Positions 1-7,191 of a stretch of 45,584 nt of DNA are shown here, in pieces. The notes under the pieces were generated by a model. It was not told the DNA's origin, did not search any database, and worked only from the letters and a program-made list of their open reading frames with translations. Made by a program: the position numbers and the translations under genes. How positions within the stretch are numbered: the stretch's first letter is position 1; each line of letters begins with the position of its first letter. Source of the stretch: Saprospiraceae bacterium (GTDB lineage: Bacteria > Bacteroidota > Bacteroidia > Chitinophagales > Saprospiraceae); NCBI GenBank assembly GCA_019694295.1, contig JAIBCG010000020.1, positions 1-45,584 on the forward strand, written 5' to 3'.

Positions 1-520
1 AGTTAAGCAGGCTCGCCATCGTATCAAGATCTAGTATATGCACTATCCCATTACTGTCACCAATATAAGCCTTACCACTCTTTTCGGAATGAACAAACGA
101 CCTTAGCGAAGTGTAACTTAACTGAAAGCTCTGTAAGGCATCCATTCTGTGAAGATCCCATTTTACAAGCCAGCCGTCTTTTCCGATAGAATAAAGGTAC
201 TCACCTACTACATTCAAAGCAAAAATTTCACCTTGATGGGCATACTTTTTTACTACATTACCTGTATTTTCAATAAAGTAAAGTACACCATTCCTGTCAC
301 CTGCAAGGATGAGTTTGGCAGGTTCGAAATAGTTCAGGCAAAATACAGAAGTGTCTGCCTGTGCGATCAAGCGGCCGTTCTCAGGGTCAGCTATATCCCA
401 GCTTGTGATCCAGCCTTCACCACCACCGGACAATATTTGACCACTAACATAATGCGCAAGCCCATAAACCGGTGAACGATGCCCCTTGCTTTCGAAGTGT
501 TTTTTAACAACTATGTCCAT
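1..520 (-). CDS. WD40 beta-propeller protein, 3' end cut by window
   Basis: A reading frame opens on the minus strand with ATG at 520-518 and is still open at the window edge, giving 173 visible residues. The translation has repeated propeller strands with the pattern G-x-I-x-S-W-D, such as GWITSWDIAD, GDRNGVLYFIE, GKDGWLVKWDL and GDSNGIVHILDLD, spaced about 40 residues apart as in WD40 blades. There is no signal peptide, so the visible part is probably cytoplasmic. WD40 proteins act as binding scaffolds, and nothing here points to a particular partner. It diverges from the phosphopantetheinyl transferase gene across a 56-bp gap, with a near-consensus box (CAATTTTG) touching the start codon. 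The plus-strand open frame over the same bases has no recognisable protein pattern. The family is fairly sure, the function is unknown. Confidence 0.72.
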   Translation of the reverse strand, partial: MDIVVKKHFESKGHRSPVYGLAHYVSGQILSGGGEGWITSWDIADPENGRLIAQADTSVFCLNYFEPAKLILAGDRNGVLYFIENTGNVVKKYAHQGEIFALNVVGEYLYSIGKDGWLVKWDLHRMDALQSFQLSYTSLRSFVHSEKSGKAYIGDSNGIVHILDLDTMASLLN

Positions 521-526
521 GCAAAA

Positions 527-558
527 TTGAAGATTTTTGTAAAATTTGGCTAATTTTG
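527..558 (+). promoter_or_regulatory. Bacteroidota promoter of the phosphopantetheinyl transferase gene
   Basis: TTG at 527-529 and an exact TAnnTTTG box (TAATTTTG, 551-558) are separated by 21 bp, which fits the -33/-7 promoter of Bacteroidota. Transcription would start near 563-565, just before the TTG codon at 577, which supports that unusual start. Confidence 0.6.
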
Positions 559-576
559 TGATGTAAAAATACGGAT

Positions 577-1209
577 TTGATTCAAAAGGCAATTCATGCA
601 CATACAATCCTGGCGTGGTCTGAACTAGAAGAAGTTCCTGGATGTAACAAAGATGACGAGGCATTTGTTCGTGAGAAAAATATTCACCATCCTTTGAAGC
701 AAAAACAGTTTTATGCTGGCAGGAGATTGCTCCGTTCGCTTGTAGGTGCTGAAGCTGTCATCAACTACGACCAGTATGGCGGACCGATAGTTGCCAACAA
801 AAGGAATGCCGAAGTATCTTTGTCGCATTCTGCCAATATGGTAGCCTGTGCTTACAGTGATATTGCCATCGGAATAGATATTCAACAGGCAGATGAAAAA
901 TTTGAACGGGTAAAATTTCGTTTTATGTCATCTGATGAATTGTCTGAATCAGAAAAAACAAACCGTGCTGACTATGTCCAGTTTTGCTGGTCGGCCAAGG
1001 AGGCGATGTTCAAGGCATTCCGTAAGGGAAACATCAATTTCAGACAACAATTAATGCCAAATATTCCTTTAGACGAGTTGGATCTTGACGAATTTGAATC
1101 TACCGGACACTTAATAATTGGCAATAAGTTAATAGCAATGAGGTTAAATTATTATAAACACGATTCGTACACGATAGTATCAGCTTCCTTTGATGCATCA
1201 AAATATTAA
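577..1209 (+). CDS. 4'-phosphopantetheinyl transferase, Sfp type
   Basis: This 210-residue protein matches the Sfp/AcpT superfamily, which moves the phosphopantetheine arm from CoA to a serine of acyl- or peptidyl-carrier proteins. Visible family motifs are the basic GRRLLRSL segment near residue 50, SLSHS near 81, the magnesium-binding GIDIQ near 99, and WSAKEAMFKAF near 138, where W-x-x-K-E-A is the signature. The start is a TTG codon; a stop lies 18 bases upstream in frame and no ATG occurs before the conserved region, so TTG is nearly forced. A promoter box ends 18 bases before it. The small lipoprotein gene begins 3 bases after the stop, so they are probably cotranscribed. Which carrier protein it serves (fatty acid or secondary metabolism) cannot be told. 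Confidence 0.9.
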   Translation: MIQKAIHAHTILAWSELEEVPGCNKDDEAFVREKNIHHPLKQKQFYAGRRLLRSLVGAEAVINYDQYGGPIVANKRNAEVSLSHSANMVACAYSDIAIGIDIQQADEKFERVKFRFMSSDELSESEKTNRADYVQFCWSAKEAMFKAFRKGNINFRQQLMPNIPLDELDLDEFESTGHLIIGNKLIAMRLNYYKHDSYTIVSASFDASKY

Positions 1210-1212
1210 TTC

Positions 1213-1647
1213 ATGAAAAAACTCCTATTTGTTATCCTTGCATTCAGTATGCTTATTTCCTGTAAGGAAAAACAAAAAAAAATTACAGGTGAAACATCGG
1301 GAAATTTGCCTGCCGGATTTGAAGCATTTTATAAAAAATTTCATCAAGACAGTTTTTACCAGATTGAGCATTGTGTTTTCCCGATGGAAGGGTTGCCGGA
1401 CCAGGCAGATTCTTCTTTAAACACTGCGGGCTTCCGTTGGACACCTGAAAACTGGCGCATGCACAAAGAGTTATCCGACACATCATCTGGTATGAAGAGA
1501 ACATGGGATATCATCAGTGATCAAATGGTCAATGAAAGGATGCTGAACGAACAACAAGGCATTGGTATGGAAAGACGCTTCGCTAAAATGAATGATGAGT
1601 GGTACCTTATATATTATGTAGGCGTCAACCAGTACCGCAAGCACTAA
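1213..1647 (+). CDS. Small lipoprotein, possibly DUF4348-like
   Basis: A 144-residue protein starts with a lipoprotein signal peptide: MKK, a hydrophobic stretch, then the lipobox LISC with the lipidated Cys at residue 17, followed by a charged KEKQKK tail. The mature part contains F-x-x-F-x-x-x-F-x-x-D-S-x-F-Y-Q (about residues 36-50) and a conserved-looking FPMEG, then tryptophan-rich segments FRWTPENWRMHKEL. The spacing resembles the Bacteroidota family DUF4348, but that match is from memory of the pattern and is tentative. It probably sits in the outer membrane or at the inner membrane face of the periplasm. It follows the phosphopantetheinyl transferase by 3 bp, although no functional link is evident. 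Confidence 0.7.
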   Translation: MKKLLFVILAFSMLISCKEKQKKITGETSGNLPAGFEAFYKKFHQDSFYQIEHCVFPMEGLPDQADSSLNTAGFRWTPENWRMHKELSDTSSGMKRTWDIISDQMVNERMLNEQQGIGMERRFAKMNDEWYLIYYVGVNQYRKH

Positions 1648-1662
1648 AAGCCCGAGTGATAT

Positions 1663-2241
1663 TCAAATTATTCTTCTGAAAGTAATATTAATTCGCTCTT
1701 CGGCCTTTGATTTTTTTGGTACACAGTGTTCCCAGCAAGATTGTGACTTACCACGCATGACCAGCAGACTACCCGGTTCAAGGATTATTGATTGTTTGAC
1801 CGATTTGTCGGCAAAATTCCTAAGCGAGAATTTTCGTGCAGCTCCAAGACTAAATGAGGCGATGATCGGTTCGGTACCAAGTTCGGGTTCGTTATCGCGG
1901 TGCCAGCCCATACTATCTTTCCCGTCTCGGTAATAGTTTAGCAATGCCACATTAAATAGCGTTCCGGAATATGATTCTGACAGATTTTTAAGCTGTAACA
2001 GTGCCGGAGTCCATGCCAATGGTTCTAAGCGCAAGCCGGAATATGAATAACATTTACCAGCATCACCATAGAAACAGGTGAGCCTTGGTTCAGGAATCCA
2101 TTTCCCGAAAATTTTTACCGATTGTTGTTGCCAGGGTGTTTCATCCTTTATTACTTGGCAATACAGCCGCTCACTGTCTGCATCCAACACATCAGGAAAA
2201 TAAAATATTTCACCATCAAAAGGAAGAATATTTGCTGCCAT
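1663..2241 (-). CDS. AlkB-like 2-oxoglutarate/Fe(II) dioxygenase
   Basis: The protein belongs to the AlkB family, which repairs N-alkylated bases in DNA or RNA by oxidative demethylation with iron and 2-oxoglutarate. Iron ligands are visible in GWHRDNEPELG (H-x-D) and in the later EHCVPK histidine; RINITFRRI supplies the two arginines that bind 2-oxoglutarate. Substrate-binding LLNYYRDGKDSMGWH is also typical. The frame is open to 2304, but I place the start at the ATG at 2241 (193 residues). An exact promoter (TTTG-N18-TACTTTTG) lies at 2248-2277, inside the longer frame, and the homologous part begins with NILPFDGEIFYFPDVL. Starts at 2286 or 2304 would put coding sequence across the promoter. 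It converges with the lipoprotein gene with 15 bp between stops. Confidence 0.9.
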   Translation of the reverse strand: MAANILPFDGEIFYFPDVLDADSERLYCQVIKDETPWQQQSVKIFGKWIPEPRLTCFYGDAGKCYSYSGLRLEPLAWTPALLQLKNLSESYSGTLFNVALLNYYRDGKDSMGWHRDNEPELGTEPIIASFSLGAARKFSLRNFADKSVKQSIILEPGSLLVMRGKSQSCWEHCVPKKSKAEERINITFRRII

Positions 2242-2247
2242 CAAATA

Positions 2248-2277
2248 CAAAAGTAAAACATAATTAAACAAATCAAA
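2248..2277 (-). promoter_or_regulatory. Promoter of the AlkB-like gene
   Basis: On the minus strand TTTG (2277-2274) is followed after 18 bp by TACTTTTG (2255-2248), an exact match to the Bacteroidota consensus. Only 6 bp separate the box from the ATG at 2241, so the transcript would be leaderless or nearly so. Confidence 0.6.
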
Positions 2278-2422
2278 CCGTTTCATGTAGTTGCAATTGG
2301 CCAAATGTGGTCATTGAGTTAAAAAACTCAGGCAGTTGACGGTTTAACAGAAATTTAAAGCCAAATAAGCCGATGTTTAATTGACAGATAGGCTATAATG
2401 TTATAATTTGTGGTCAAAAACT

Positions 2423-3475
2423 ATGTACAGGTATTTTTATACTGTTGTCCTTGGAATATTGCTTGGGTCCTGCAGTTCGCACACCACTGCCATTCGGGCT
2501 CTAAAGCCTGCTACCATCACCTTACCCGATCATATACAGTCGATCGGCACTATAGACAGGAGTATGCCAGAGAAAGGATTCAGCGGAATATTGGAAGGTG
2601 CCCTGACCGGAGAGCAGATAGGCCAGGACAAACGAGGTCGGCAGGCGGCCATTGAAGGATTTGCAAAAACACTGACACAAACACCGAGATTCAGTATCAG
2701 GCCGATAGCTACGGAATTGACAGGTAGCAAAGACGGCTCCACTATGAGCAGGCCACTGTCTTGGACAGAGATTGACAAACTTTGTAAAATGTATCAGGTA
2801 GATGCAATAGCTGCCTTAGAGTTATTCGATTCTGATCAGTTTTTTTCAAAATCCAGCAAAAACGAAAGCTATAAAGACAAAGAAGGGAAAGAACACAGCC
2901 GGTTACGTTATTACATTGACCGCAAAATGGAAGTGCGCACAGGATTTAGGGTTTATGACAATGTGAATAAAGATATCATAGACGAATTTGTCACTTCCGG
3001 GCAAAATTCGGATTCAGGAAACGGACTCACAGAGACCGATGCACAAAATAATTTAAGAAATGTCTATGACCAGGTACGAGAAGTGGGCACTACAAGCGGA
3101 CGAATTTATGCTCAAAGGATTGCACCATTGTACGAAACCATACACCGAAGCTTCATTAAGAAAGTGCCAACCAACAAAGATGCACACGAAAAAGCACTGA
3201 ATGCAGCGAAAGCAAAAGATTGGACCAAGGCAGCAGAAATATGGAATACTATGGCAAGCCAGTCAACAGATGTAAAAACCAAAGGAATAGCTGCTTACAA
3301 CATGGCCATCGTATGCGAAGCTCAAGGAAAAATAGACCTGGCTATTGATTGGGCTAAGAAATCGTACTATGAACATGGCTATAAAAAAGCATCAAGATAT
3401 TTGGTACAACTCAAGGACAGAAAATATGATCTTGAAAGGCTCGAAATACAAATGAAGTCCAGAAATAATACCTAA
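2423..3475 (+). CDS. TPR-containing lipoprotein, DUF6340-like
   Basis: The protein is about 350 residues with a lipoprotein signal (YRYFYTVVLGILLGSC, lipidated Cys followed by SSH). The central part has a repeated alpha/beta look with DHIQSIGTIDRS and a conserved-looking VDAIAALELFDSD segment, as seen in Bacteroidota proteins annotated DUF6340. The C-terminal 100 residues form TPR-like helices (ALNAAKAKDWTKAAEIW and GIAAYNMAIVCEAQGKIDLAIDW). The frame could begin at a TTG at 2408, but the ATG at 2423 gives the cleaner signal peptide and sits about 13 bases after a weak promoter-like TTG-N18-TAATTTG. Role unknown; it probably faces the periplasm as a scaffold. It is followed after 58 bp by the OmpA-domain locus on the same strand. 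Confidence 0.75.
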   Translation: MYRYFYTVVLGILLGSCSSHTTAIRALKPATITLPDHIQSIGTIDRSMPEKGFSGILEGALTGEQIGQDKRGRQAAIEGFAKTLTQTPRFSIRPIATELTGSKDGSTMSRPLSWTEIDKLCKMYQVDAIAALELFDSDQFFSKSSKNESYKDKEGKEHSRLRYYIDRKMEVRTGFRVYDNVNKDIIDEFVTSGQNSDSGNGLTETDAQNNLRNVYDQVREVGTTSGRIYAQRIAPLYETIHRSFIKKVPTNKDAHEKALNAAKAKDWTKAAEIWNTMASQSTDVKTKGIAAYNMAIVCEAQGKIDLAIDWAKKSYYEHGYKKASRYLVQLKDRKYDLERLEIQMKSRNNT

Positions 3476-3533
3476 CAAATTAAGGCTAAAAATCGGAACA
3501 TTTTTTGCGTAATTCCGTTAATAAGGCCAGATC

Positions 3534-4292
3534 ATGAAATATTTACAAAAACTGATTTTCATTACAAGCATTAATTTGTTCTGCTTGTATTGTATAGGCC
3601 AAAATACTTACACGGTACAAAGCGATATCAATTCTGTTAGACAAAAATTCACTACACTTACAAATAGTGATGCTTATGCGCAAATTCGTTTCAGGAATGC
3701 TGCAACCGGGCAATATTTTACACCACAATCTGTCATCATAACAGAAAAATCAACAGCTCAGATTTACCAACATATCGCCAGGCAAGATTCCAATGCTGCC
3801 GAACGGGCACAACAGACAGACAATAAAATACTCAGAGAATACACAATCCATGGTGGTACGGTGAAGTTCAGGGTCAAGGAACATTGCGATTATATTATTT
3901 CAGTAAAAGATCCGCAATATTCAAATGCTGAAATAAGCTTCAATTGGCTTGAACTGATTGGCAACAATGTAGTCATTGCCAATGTTTCACCTATTCTGGA
4001 ATTAATGTTGAATGGAGTCGTTACTGCTGATGGCAAATATTACCAAAAGACAGAACTTGTAATAACTTACCAAGACGAACAAACCAGGCAGCTCCAGAGA
4101 GCAAGCTTCAAGCCTGACGGCACATGCGAACTACTGGTAAAATTTGGAGCGCAATATTTATTGAAAATAAAGCAACCTAGCAGCAAAGAAGTTAGTTTCG
4201 ATTTAGAAATTCCGTCAGACATCATGCTGTTCCGACCTGTCACCCTTAAATCTGGCCTTATCGAATTATATCTTGACATTGCCAGAAAATAA
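3534..4292 (+). CDS. Secreted N-terminal part of a split OmpA-domain protein
   Basis: This 252-residue frame starts with a signal peptide (MKYLQKLIFITSINLFCLYCIGQ) and continues into repeated beta-rich segments with patterns such as VKFRVKEHCDYIISVKDPQYSNA and CELLVKFGAQYLLKIKQPSS, reminiscent of carboxypeptidase-regulatory-like (Ig-fold) domains that precede OmpA domains in Bacteroidota envelope proteins. The frame ends at a TAA at 4290-4292, while the next frame, carrying the OmpA domain but no signal peptide, opens 20 bases earlier. Removing one A from the AAAA run at 4286-4289 joins the two into one protein of about 404 residues. I therefore read this as the front half of a single gene, interrupted by a real or artefactual frameshift. 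Confidence 0.65.
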   Translation: MKYLQKLIFITSINLFCLYCIGQNTYTVQSDINSVRQKFTTLTNSDAYAQIRFRNAATGQYFTPQSVIITEKSTAQIYQHIARQDSNAAERAQQTDNKILREYTIHGGTVKFRVKEHCDYIISVKDPQYSNAEISFNWLELIGNNVVIANVSPILELMLNGVVTADGKYYQKTELVITYQDEQTRQLQRASFKPDGTCELLVKFGAQYLLKIKQPSSKEVSFDLEIPSDIMLFRPVTLKSGLIELYLDIARK

Positions 4293-4749
4293 GCCTGTTT
4301 CGGCGACACCGGCTATCAGAGAAGAAGCAAATACTGAAAATGCCGAAGATTTTTTCTTAAAAAATAGTGGAGACCTTCATTTCACCAAAGGACAGACATT
4401 CAAACTAAGTAATTATCAGTTTGACTACCAGGCACATATACTTACAGACAAATGTATGTATGAACTTGATCTATTGACGCAAATACTTAAGTCAAGGCCA
4501 GGAGTCAAAATCTCTATCCGCGTATATACAGATGCACGTGGCAACAACGAGTATAATACACGACTCACAAAAGAGATAGCTGAAAAAATGGTCAGTTATA
4601 TCGCAGGCAAAGGTATCAACCGGTCTAGATTGTTAGGACTTGGTATGGGTAGTGAGCAAACAAACCAGCTAAACAACATGGATAAAGACCATATAGAAAA
4701 CCATTACCTTGCCAGTCGCAAAGCAGAGATTCAGATACTGAGTATGTAA
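4273..4749 (+). CDS. OmpA C-terminal-like peptidoglycan-binding half of the split gene
   Basis: This 158-residue frame has a low-complexity linker (about residues 1-35) and then an OmpA/MotB-type domain: KLSNYQFDYQAHIL (the usual N-I-x-F-D strand), ELDLLTQILKSRPGVKISI, VYTDARGNNEYN (equivalent to GHTDxxGxxxxN), LTKEIAEKMVSYIAGKGI and RLLGLGMG. The domain binds diaminopimelate in peptidoglycan and so must be periplasmic, yet this frame has no signal peptide and its only start is a TTG at 4273. That makes independent expression unlikely. A +1 shift at 4286-4289 would fuse it to the preceding secreted frame. Two usual features are weak: the second Asp/Arg helix reads NHYLASRKAEIQIL instead of NRRVEI. 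It ends 7 bp from the stop of sucC on the other strand. Confidence 0.6.
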   Translation: MTLPENKPVSATPAIREEANTENAEDFFLKNSGDLHFTKGQTFKLSNYQFDYQAHILTDKCMYELDLLTQILKSRPGVKISIRVYTDARGNNEYNTRLTKEIAEKMVSYIAGKGINRSRLLGLGMGSEQTNQLNNMDKDHIENHYLASRKAEIQILSM

Positions 4750-4756
4750 GTCACTA

Positions 4757-5947
4757 TTACTTAAGCACCTTCGAAATAAGGTCAGCGGCTTCTTTAAGGA
4801 GAATAGCTGAGTGTACTTTCAGGCCCGATTCATCAATGATTTTTTTACCTTCATCAGCATTCGTTCCTTGAAGTCTTACAATAATCGGTACCGGTATATC
4901 GCCAATTGACTTATATGCATCGACTACGCCTTGAGCAACGCGATCACAACGTACGATACCACCAAATATATTGATAAGAATAGCTTTAACGTTAGGATCT
5001 TTGAGAATGATTCTGAAAGCCTTCTCCACCCTATTGGCATCGGCTGTACCTCCGACATCAAGAAAATTGGCAGGATCGCCACCTGAAAGTTTAATAATAT
5101 CCATTGTAGCCATAGCAAGGCCGGCACCATTGACCATACAGCCGACGTTACCATCAAGTTTTACGTAATTGAGGTCATGCTCTTTGGCTTCCACTTCTAT
5201 CGGGTCTTCTTCATCCGTATCACGCATTGCTTCCAGGTCAGCATGTCTGAACAAGCCGTTGTCATCAAGGCTTACCTTTGTATCAGCAGCAATGATGAGG
5301 TTGTCTGAAGATTTTAGGCAAGGGTTAATTTCGATGAGGCTTGCATCCGAACTGACAAACGCATTGTATATATTAGAAATAAAAGAGCGCATTTCTTTAA
5401 AGGCAGTGCCACTCAGGCCAAGATTAAAGGCAATTTTGTTAAGTTGAAATGCCCTAAGCCCATAGGCAGGGTCTATCATTTCTTTATGTACCAGGTGTGG
5501 TGTTTTCTCAGCTACTTCTTCGATGTTCATTCCACCTTCAGTTGAATAAATAATGACATTACATTGTCTGCCCCGGTCGGTGAGTACACTTACGTAAAAT
5601 TCCTTTGTTTCGGTTTCTCCCGGATAATAAACATCCTGAGCAATGAGAACTTTGCGTACCAGTTTTCCTTCAGCGGATGTTTGAGGCGTAATCAGGTGCA
5701 TACCAATGATATTGGATGCGTGCATTTTGGCTTCATCGGGGCTTTTGGCCAGCTTGACACCACCACCTTTACCACGACCGCCTGCATGTACCTGTGCTTT
5801 AACCACACACCAGCCGGAGTTATATTTTTCTTTTAATTCGATTGCTGCATGATAAGCCTCTTCAGGCGTATGAGCGACGATACCTTCCTGAATGCGTACG
5901 CCGAAAGACTTCAATAATTCTTTTCCCTGATATTCGTGTAAATCCAT
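4757..5947 (-). CDS. sucC: Succinyl-CoA synthetase beta subunit (ADP-forming)
   Basis: The 396-residue product is the beta chain of succinyl-CoA ligase, which makes ATP (or GTP) from succinyl-CoA in the TCA cycle as a complex with SucD. It starts with the family hallmark [12 protein letters not shown], followed by the ATP-grasp fold with [18 protein letters not shown], and closes with the CoA-ligase domain, [39 protein letters not shown] and [14 protein letters not shown]. Length is normal (about 390). A promoter with both elements lies 40-71 bp upstream. sucD is not adjacent, which is common in Bacteroidota. It converges with the OmpA-domain locus. Confidence 0.98.
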   Translation of the reverse strand: MDLHEYQGKELLKSFGVRIQEGIVAHTPEEAYHAAIELKEKYNSGWCVVKAQVHAGGRGKGGGVKLAKSPDEAKMHASNIIGMHLITPQTSAEGKLVRKVLIAQDVYYPGETETKEFYVSVLTDRGRQCNVIIYSTEGGMNIEEVAEKTPHLVHKEMIDPAYGLRAFQLNKIAFNLGLSGTAFKEMRSFISNIYNAFVSSDASLIEINPCLKSSDNLIIAADTKVSLDDNGLFRHADLEAMRDTDEEDPIEVEAKEHDLNYVKLDGNVGCMVNGAGLAMATMDIIKLSGGDPANFLDVGGTADANRVEKAFRIILKDPNVKAILINIFGGIVRCDRVAQGVVDAYKSIGDIPVPIIVRLQGTNADEGKKIIDESGLKVHSAILLKEAADLISKVLK

Positions 5948-5986
5948 GATAAGTTTAGCTTGATTTGTATTTCAAAAATTGCGCCC

Positions 5987-6018
5987 CAAAAGTAGGAAAA
6001 AATTTGATTGTACCCAAA
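5987..6018 (-). promoter_or_regulatory. sucC promoter
   Basis: Minus-strand TTTG (6018-6015), a 20-bp spacer, and TACTTTTG (5994-5987) match the Bacteroidota -33/-7 consensus exactly. The start codon is 40 bp downstream of the box. Confidence 0.65.
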
Positions 6019-6125
6019 GGAATTTTCAGCTTGTTGGATAAAGACGTTCATTTTCATAAAAAAAAGCCGCGAGAATATGAATAAGCTTATGTAAAACAGT
6101 GTAGAATGCCGGAACAAAAGGCCGT

Positions 6126-6166
6126 AAAAAACAAGAAGCCGCCTTTAGGTAGAGGCGACTTCTTGT
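6126..6166 (-). terminator. Intrinsic terminator ending a minus-strand transcript upstream of sucC
   Basis: Arms ACAAGAAG (6131-6138) and CTTCTTGT (6159-6166), then CGCCT (6140-6144) with AGGCG (6153-6157), form a 13-bp stem with one mismatch and an 8-base loop. On the minus strand it is followed by six T. The plus strand lacks a T run, so it works for the minus strand, where no protein gene lies upstream. Confidence 0.7.
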
Positions 6167-6204
6167 GACAAATTATAATCCCATGAACATATCCATAATC
6201 AGTG

Positions 6205-6308
6205 TGACATTACATACCGGAGTATAATACTATAACCTCCTCTTTACCGATATATTTTAATATATATATGTGTTTAACAAATCCATAACACTCCGGTACT
6301 CAATGTCA
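6205..6308. repeat. Imperfect 19-bp inverted repeat with 66-bp loop
   Basis: TGACATTACATACCGGAGT (6205-6223) and ACTCCGGTACTCAATGTCA (6290-6308) are reverse complements except for three central bases. The loop contains an A/T palindrome near 6250-6268. It falls within the candidate RNA. Confidence 0.75.
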
Positions 6309-6434
6309 ATTTTAGGTTTTTGGGTTTGGTTTTCTTTACTTACCACTTGCATTATTGCAAAGGTTCGTTATTTGACGGATGAAATATTAACCCTTTTTGT
6401 TTCAGTGACTAACTTTATAATCACATTGACAATA

Positions 6435-6465
6435 CAAAGATGCGGCACTAGTGGCTGCTTACAAA
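6435..6465 (-). promoter_or_regulatory. Promoter candidate for the small RNA
   Basis: Minus-strand TTTG (6465-6462), a 19-bp spacer, and CATCTTTG (6442-6435) fit the consensus with one mismatch in the -7 box. It faces the terminator about 270 bp away. Confidence 0.4.
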
Positions 6466-6819
6466 AAACAAAAAAATCAAGTTGTGAATTACATTATATT
6501 CACATACGTAATAATTATTTGCTTATCTTATTATTATACAACTGTTTATACTTCATTAAAATTCCAAATATATTATATTTTGTGAATAATTAAAATACAT
6601 TTTTTTCCTATTTTCGACCAATATTTTTATTATTTTTATGAAAATTCACAAAAATTCCTATAAAAAATTCATACACATACCATTTGCGCAGCAAAAAAAC
6701 TGATGTATTTGAATGTTTCAAACCTTATTTATGGATATTCAAATGGCCTGGTTTAGTTGGCAACCGGAAACTTTTAAGACCTTTAGCTTGTTGTGTTTAC
6801 AGACCAACAATCGGAATCA
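6466..6819. other. A/T-rich spacer before msrB, no gene seen
   Basis: This stretch is very A/T rich, with runs such as ATATTATATTTTG and many short T or A tracts. A plus-strand open frame (6270-6593) enters it but is biased by the base composition and has no signal of coding. No clear promoter for msrB is visible; the closest is a degenerate TAGCTTGT just before 6793. Confidence 0.5.
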
Positions 6820-7191
6820 ATGGAATATAACAAACTAACAGATGAAGAAGAGAGGGTTATTCTCCACAAAGGGACTGAAATGCCTTTTACCAATGAATAC
6901 AATAATCATTTCAAGCCGGGGAAATATATATGCAGACAATGTAATGCTGTACTATATCATTCGGATGACAAATTTCATTCAGGTTGTGGCTGGCCTTCGT
7001 TTGATGACACAGTGTCTAATGCTGTCACCGAAGTAGCTGATGCCGACGGCAGACGTACAGAAATAATATGCACGAACTGCAAAGGGCATCTGGGTCATGT
7101 ATTCAGAGGTGAAAGATTTACCGAAAAAAATACCAGACACTGCGTAAATTCGTTATCAATAAGATTTATACCAAGTACACATATATCATGA
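6820..7191 (+). CDS. msrB: Peptide-methionine (R)-S-oxide reductase
   Basis: This 123-residue protein reduces the R epimer of methionine sulfoxide in proteins. It carries the structural zinc CxxC pairs (CRQC and CTNC), the substrate pocket GCGWPSFDD, the GHLGHVF segment and the C-terminal catalytic RHCVNSLSIRF with the nucleophilic Cys. The frame also has a GTG at 6793, but the ATG at 6820 (MEYNKLTDEE) starts right where the family begins. It has no signal peptide and so should be cytoplasmic. Its stop overlaps the msrA start in ATGA, so the two are translationally coupled and cover both sulfoxide epimers. Confidence 0.96.
   Translation: MEYNKLTDEEERVILHKGTEMPFTNEYNNHFKPGKYICRQCNAVLYHSDDKFHSGCGWPSFDDTVSNAVTEVADADGRRTEIICTNCKGHLGHVFRGERFTEKNTRHCVNSLSIRFIPSTHIS

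Larger units (their letters stand above)
6126..6430 (-). ncRNA. Candidate structured small RNA, about 300 nt
   Basis: A minus-strand transcript is predicted from a promoter-like pair at 6465-6435 to the terminator at 6166-6126, with no open frame longer than about 10 codons. Inside, 6290-6308 can pair with 6205-6223 to make a 19-bp helix around a 66-nt loop. Read as minus-strand RNA, two of the three non-Watson-Crick positions become G-U pairs, leaving one A-G mismatch; read as plus-strand RNA, all three stay unpaired. This bias supports the minus strand. The loop holds an A/T-rich hairpin and a GGAG that could compete for the CTCC of the 3' arm. I do not recognise the family; 6S-like or regulatory RNA are options. 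The exact 5' end is inferred. Confidence 0.42.

Noticed and set aside
149-475. Plus-strand open frame of 108 codons at the left edge
   Set aside because: It mirrors the WD40 reading frame on the minus strand, which has clear propeller motifs.
2315-2330. Hairpin TGAGTT/AACTCA between the AlkB and TPR lipoprotein genes
   Set aside because: Six base pairs around AAAA with no T run; likely chance in A/T-rich DNA.
6270-6593. Plus-strand open frame of 107 codons in the sucC-msrB gap
   Set aside because: GTG start, composition follows the A/T-rich DNA, no domain, and it runs across the inverted repeat of the candidate RNA; no promoter fits it.
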